Assembly (NCBI GenBank): GCA_000151295.1
Contig: GG745353.1
Coordinates: 709,543 to 728,936, forward strand
DNA length: 19,394 nt
Direction: 5' to 3'
DNA from: Allomyces macrogynus ATCC 38327
Taxonomy: Eukaryota > Blastocladiomycota > Blastocladiomycetes > Blastocladiales > Blastocladiaceae
Of this stretch, positions 17,910-19,394 are shown one piece after another. The notes below the pieces were generated by a model that made no database searches, was not told the origin of the DNA, and saw nothing but the letters and a program-made list of their open reading frames with translations. Both the position numbers and the translations under genes were made by a program. How positions within the stretch are numbered: the first letter of the stretch is position 1; each line of letters opens with the position of its first letter.

Positions 17910-17960
17910 GAGGGTCGTGCCCTAGGACCCTCACTAGGTCCCACCTGCAGTCCTAGGTCC
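17909..17960. repeat. Hairpin and CTAGGTCC repeats at the right edge of the insert
   Basis: tgagggtc (17909-17916) pairs perfectly with gaccctca (17926-17933) across a 9-base loop. In addition cctaggac (17921-17928) is the reverse complement of gtcctagg (17950-17957), and ctaggtcc occurs twice (17934-17941, 17953-17960). The cluster lies exactly between the 5' end of the minus-strand gene and the resumed F-box similarity. Confidence 0.6.
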
Positions 17961-17974
17961 ACGCGCTCCTGGAC

Positions 17975-18646
17975 CTTTGACTGCAGCGGGGATCGTTTCC
18001 ATCATCTCGCTCGCTTCTCTGACGCTTGCTACTCTCGAAATTTCTCATAAACCACTTGAACAGCGGGAGACAGGCAAGCGTGGGATATCGGCTCTTGCGA
18101 CCGCTCTTGCTCGGACCAATTCGCTGCCAAACGCTCGAAATGCGTGCTGGCAAGCTGCCTCGCTCACGTGGCGCCCGGTGCACTCGCCATGATCCTGTCC
18201 GTCTTGCTACACACACTCACGTTCCTCGACATTTGCGACAACTTTCCTGTCCATGGACAGTCTCTGCTCTTGCAAGCCATATGCCACCGAAACTCACGCA
18301 TCTCGGTGCAGTTTGCTGTGGCCTTGATGTAAACCGTATCCATGCTCTTGCGTCAGGGCTCCCGGCGACATTGGTGGTGCTCGACCTGCGCGGAAACCGC
18401 AAACTGGGCGATCACGGTATTGCGGTGCTGATGCGTCGATGGAAGCACGGGACGCAGCTGAAGGAGCTGGGTGTGGCAGAGTGTGGGTTTGGTGACCTGG
18501 CGGCTCACTTGTTGCTTGAGCAGCTCAGTATCCCGATCGTCGTCCACCTTGGCAAGAACATGGATGTGTCGGACCAGGTGCGCTTGGACGTGATCGCGGC
18601 AAGGCCATGGTGGACGTTCAATCAGCTGGTGATATTGACGCTCTGA
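17975..18646 (+). pseudogene. F-box/LRR C-terminal fragment (probable right half of copy 3)
   Basis: Similarity to the intact gene resumes with TAAGIVSIISLASLTLATLE (frame starting 17977), moves to another frame for MILSVLLHTLTFLDICDN (about 18190), then to a third for LASHMPPKLTHLGA through VVLDLRGNRKLGDHG to KNMDVSDQVRLDV, ending at TGA 18646. These match successive LRRs and the C-terminus of the gene at 8778. It has no F-box, no start and at least two frame changes. Its left boundary fits, with a gap of roughly 30-35 residues, the right boundary of copy 3 at 13726. Confidence 0.8.
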
Positions 18647-19394
18647 GAATAAGAGTGACCGCCGGTTTGAGGTGCTTGCTAATTGTCGTTCATATTTAAT
18701 GCGCATGTTGATGCTCGAAAATTATTGTCCTCCGTTCTGACCACGACCACAGACGACTCGAATGGCGCCTCTGTCTTGGTCACTTTCTGCGTCTGGCATT
18801 ACATGCCCGATGTTGGAGCGCGCTGATACTTATAAATCTGCTCCTTTGGGTCATTAGCGGGACCCTGTACTGTGGTCTCAAAATAACGGCCAGCAGTCAG
18901 GGGGGGGGGGGGGGGAGTAAGGAAGGAAGTGTCGTGAAGAACGTACAAGGTGGAGACGAGGTGTCACGATTCGCCCTTGAGCTGTTGTCGCAATAGCCTC
19001 GCTCTCTTGCTGTTACATTCATTACGTTTTTTCCACAGATTCGGTATCTCCAGGTCTCAAACACAAAATGGCTCATGCTCTCGCACTCGTCTATAATACA
19101 AAACGAGGGAGGAACAAGAAGCGTTCCCACCCCCCCCCCCCCCCCCCCCCATGGGCCAACCCCCCCAACCAAAACCCCGGAAAAATCTAAGGGTAAAAAT
19201 ACAAAACCCTTGCCCTTCCTTTTGCCCGAACAAAAAAAGGGCGGGGGCCGCATTCCCCCATGGAAGCTCTTTTTCAAGAACTCCCCCCACTCCGCTTATT
19301 TCAATGGGGAGAACATTGATAAAACCCTTGCGCCCAGAGGCCCCCCTCCGCCGTGCTCAATTGCCCCGATTGGAGGGGAACCCCTGCGATTCGG
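18647..19394. other. Gene-free tail with low-quality-looking end
   Basis: About 750 bases. A TATA-like string (tataaat, 18831-18837) lies in the first part with no gene following. From 18900 there are G16 (18900-18915) and C21 (19130-19150) runs, and after 19150 many short runs of C, A and G with no coding signal, typical of poor terminal read data. No feature can be supported here. Confidence 0.6.

Larger units (their letters stand above)
13727..17974. mobile_element. ~4.2 kb mosaic insertion splitting F-box/LRR copy 3 (inferred)
   Basis: Defined by the ends of similarity to the F-box/LRR gene: the left fragment stops at a position equivalent to about residue 290 of the intact protein, and the right fragment resumes at about residue 320. 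The interior has a lower-GC left block (to about 16740) with ankyrin-like, RING and zinc-repeat genes, and a GC-rich right block with two convergent partial genes. No transposase, reverse transcriptase or clean terminal repeat is visible, so transposition is not shown. Rearrangement or an assembly misjoin would leave the same picture. Confidence 0.4.

Noticed and set aside
13727..17974. Virus-derived or transposon insertion with its own enzymes
   Set aside because: No polymerase, integrase, transposase, capsid or terminal repeat pair was found, and the genes inside have host-like short introns. Only a mosaic insertion of unknown mechanism is supported.
19130..19150. Telomere or functional C-tract
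   Set aside because: A pure C21 run next to another homopolymer and poor sequence, with no tandem short repeat unit of telomeric type.

Overview
The window looks like nuclear DNA of an early-diverging (zoosporic) fungus. Blastocladiomycota of the Allomyces type is my best guess; it is an inference from gene content, high GC and intron style, not a search. Genes have short spliceosomal introns (about 65-93 nt, mostly GTGCGT or GTACG donors, CTGAC-like branch sites, AG acceptors), strong GC preference at third codon positions, TATA boxes and Kozak-like starts. Nothing bacterial is present: no operons, Shine-Dalgarno sites, rRNA, tRNA or CRISPR.

Bases 1-10,400 are compact, GC-rich and mostly intact. 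They hold the cohesin loader SCC2/NIPBL (5'-truncated by the window edge, two short introns near its C-terminal third), an unrecognised alpha-helical protein gene with one probable frameshift, the V-ATPase stalk subunit G gene VMA10 on the minus strand (one intron has a GC-AG boundary, and the 5' end is ambiguous), a divergent promoter with a perfect E2F-like palindrome, and an intact intronless F-box/leucine-rich-repeat (LRR) gene.

Bases 10,700-18,650 are an unstable region built on that F-box/LRR gene. A second copy (10,724-12,265) is broken by several frameshifts. A third copy starts at 12,825 and stops matching at about 13,726; the missing C-terminal part of an F-box/LRR copy reappears at about 17,975-18,646. 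The simplest reading is one decayed copy split by about 4.2 kb of foreign sequence. The insert is a mosaic. Its left block (about 13.73-16.74 kb) is lower in GC and holds an ankyrin-like gene, a small RING-H2/winged-helix-like gene and a minus-strand Cys/His zinc-binding repeat array. Its right block (about 16.74-17.91 kb) is GC-rich and holds two convergent genes that both appear cut at their 5' ends.

The last ~500 bases carry long G and C homopolymers and compressed, gene-free sequence that looks like poor-quality contig-end data. Several single-base frame breaks elsewhere may also be sequencing errors, so broken genes outside the clear F-box pseudogenes should be treated with caution.

Functionally the window combines chromosome cohesion (SCC2), vacuolar acidification (VMA10) and a ubiquitin-linked set (F-box/LRR, RING-H2). 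No shared pathway is evident from the layout.
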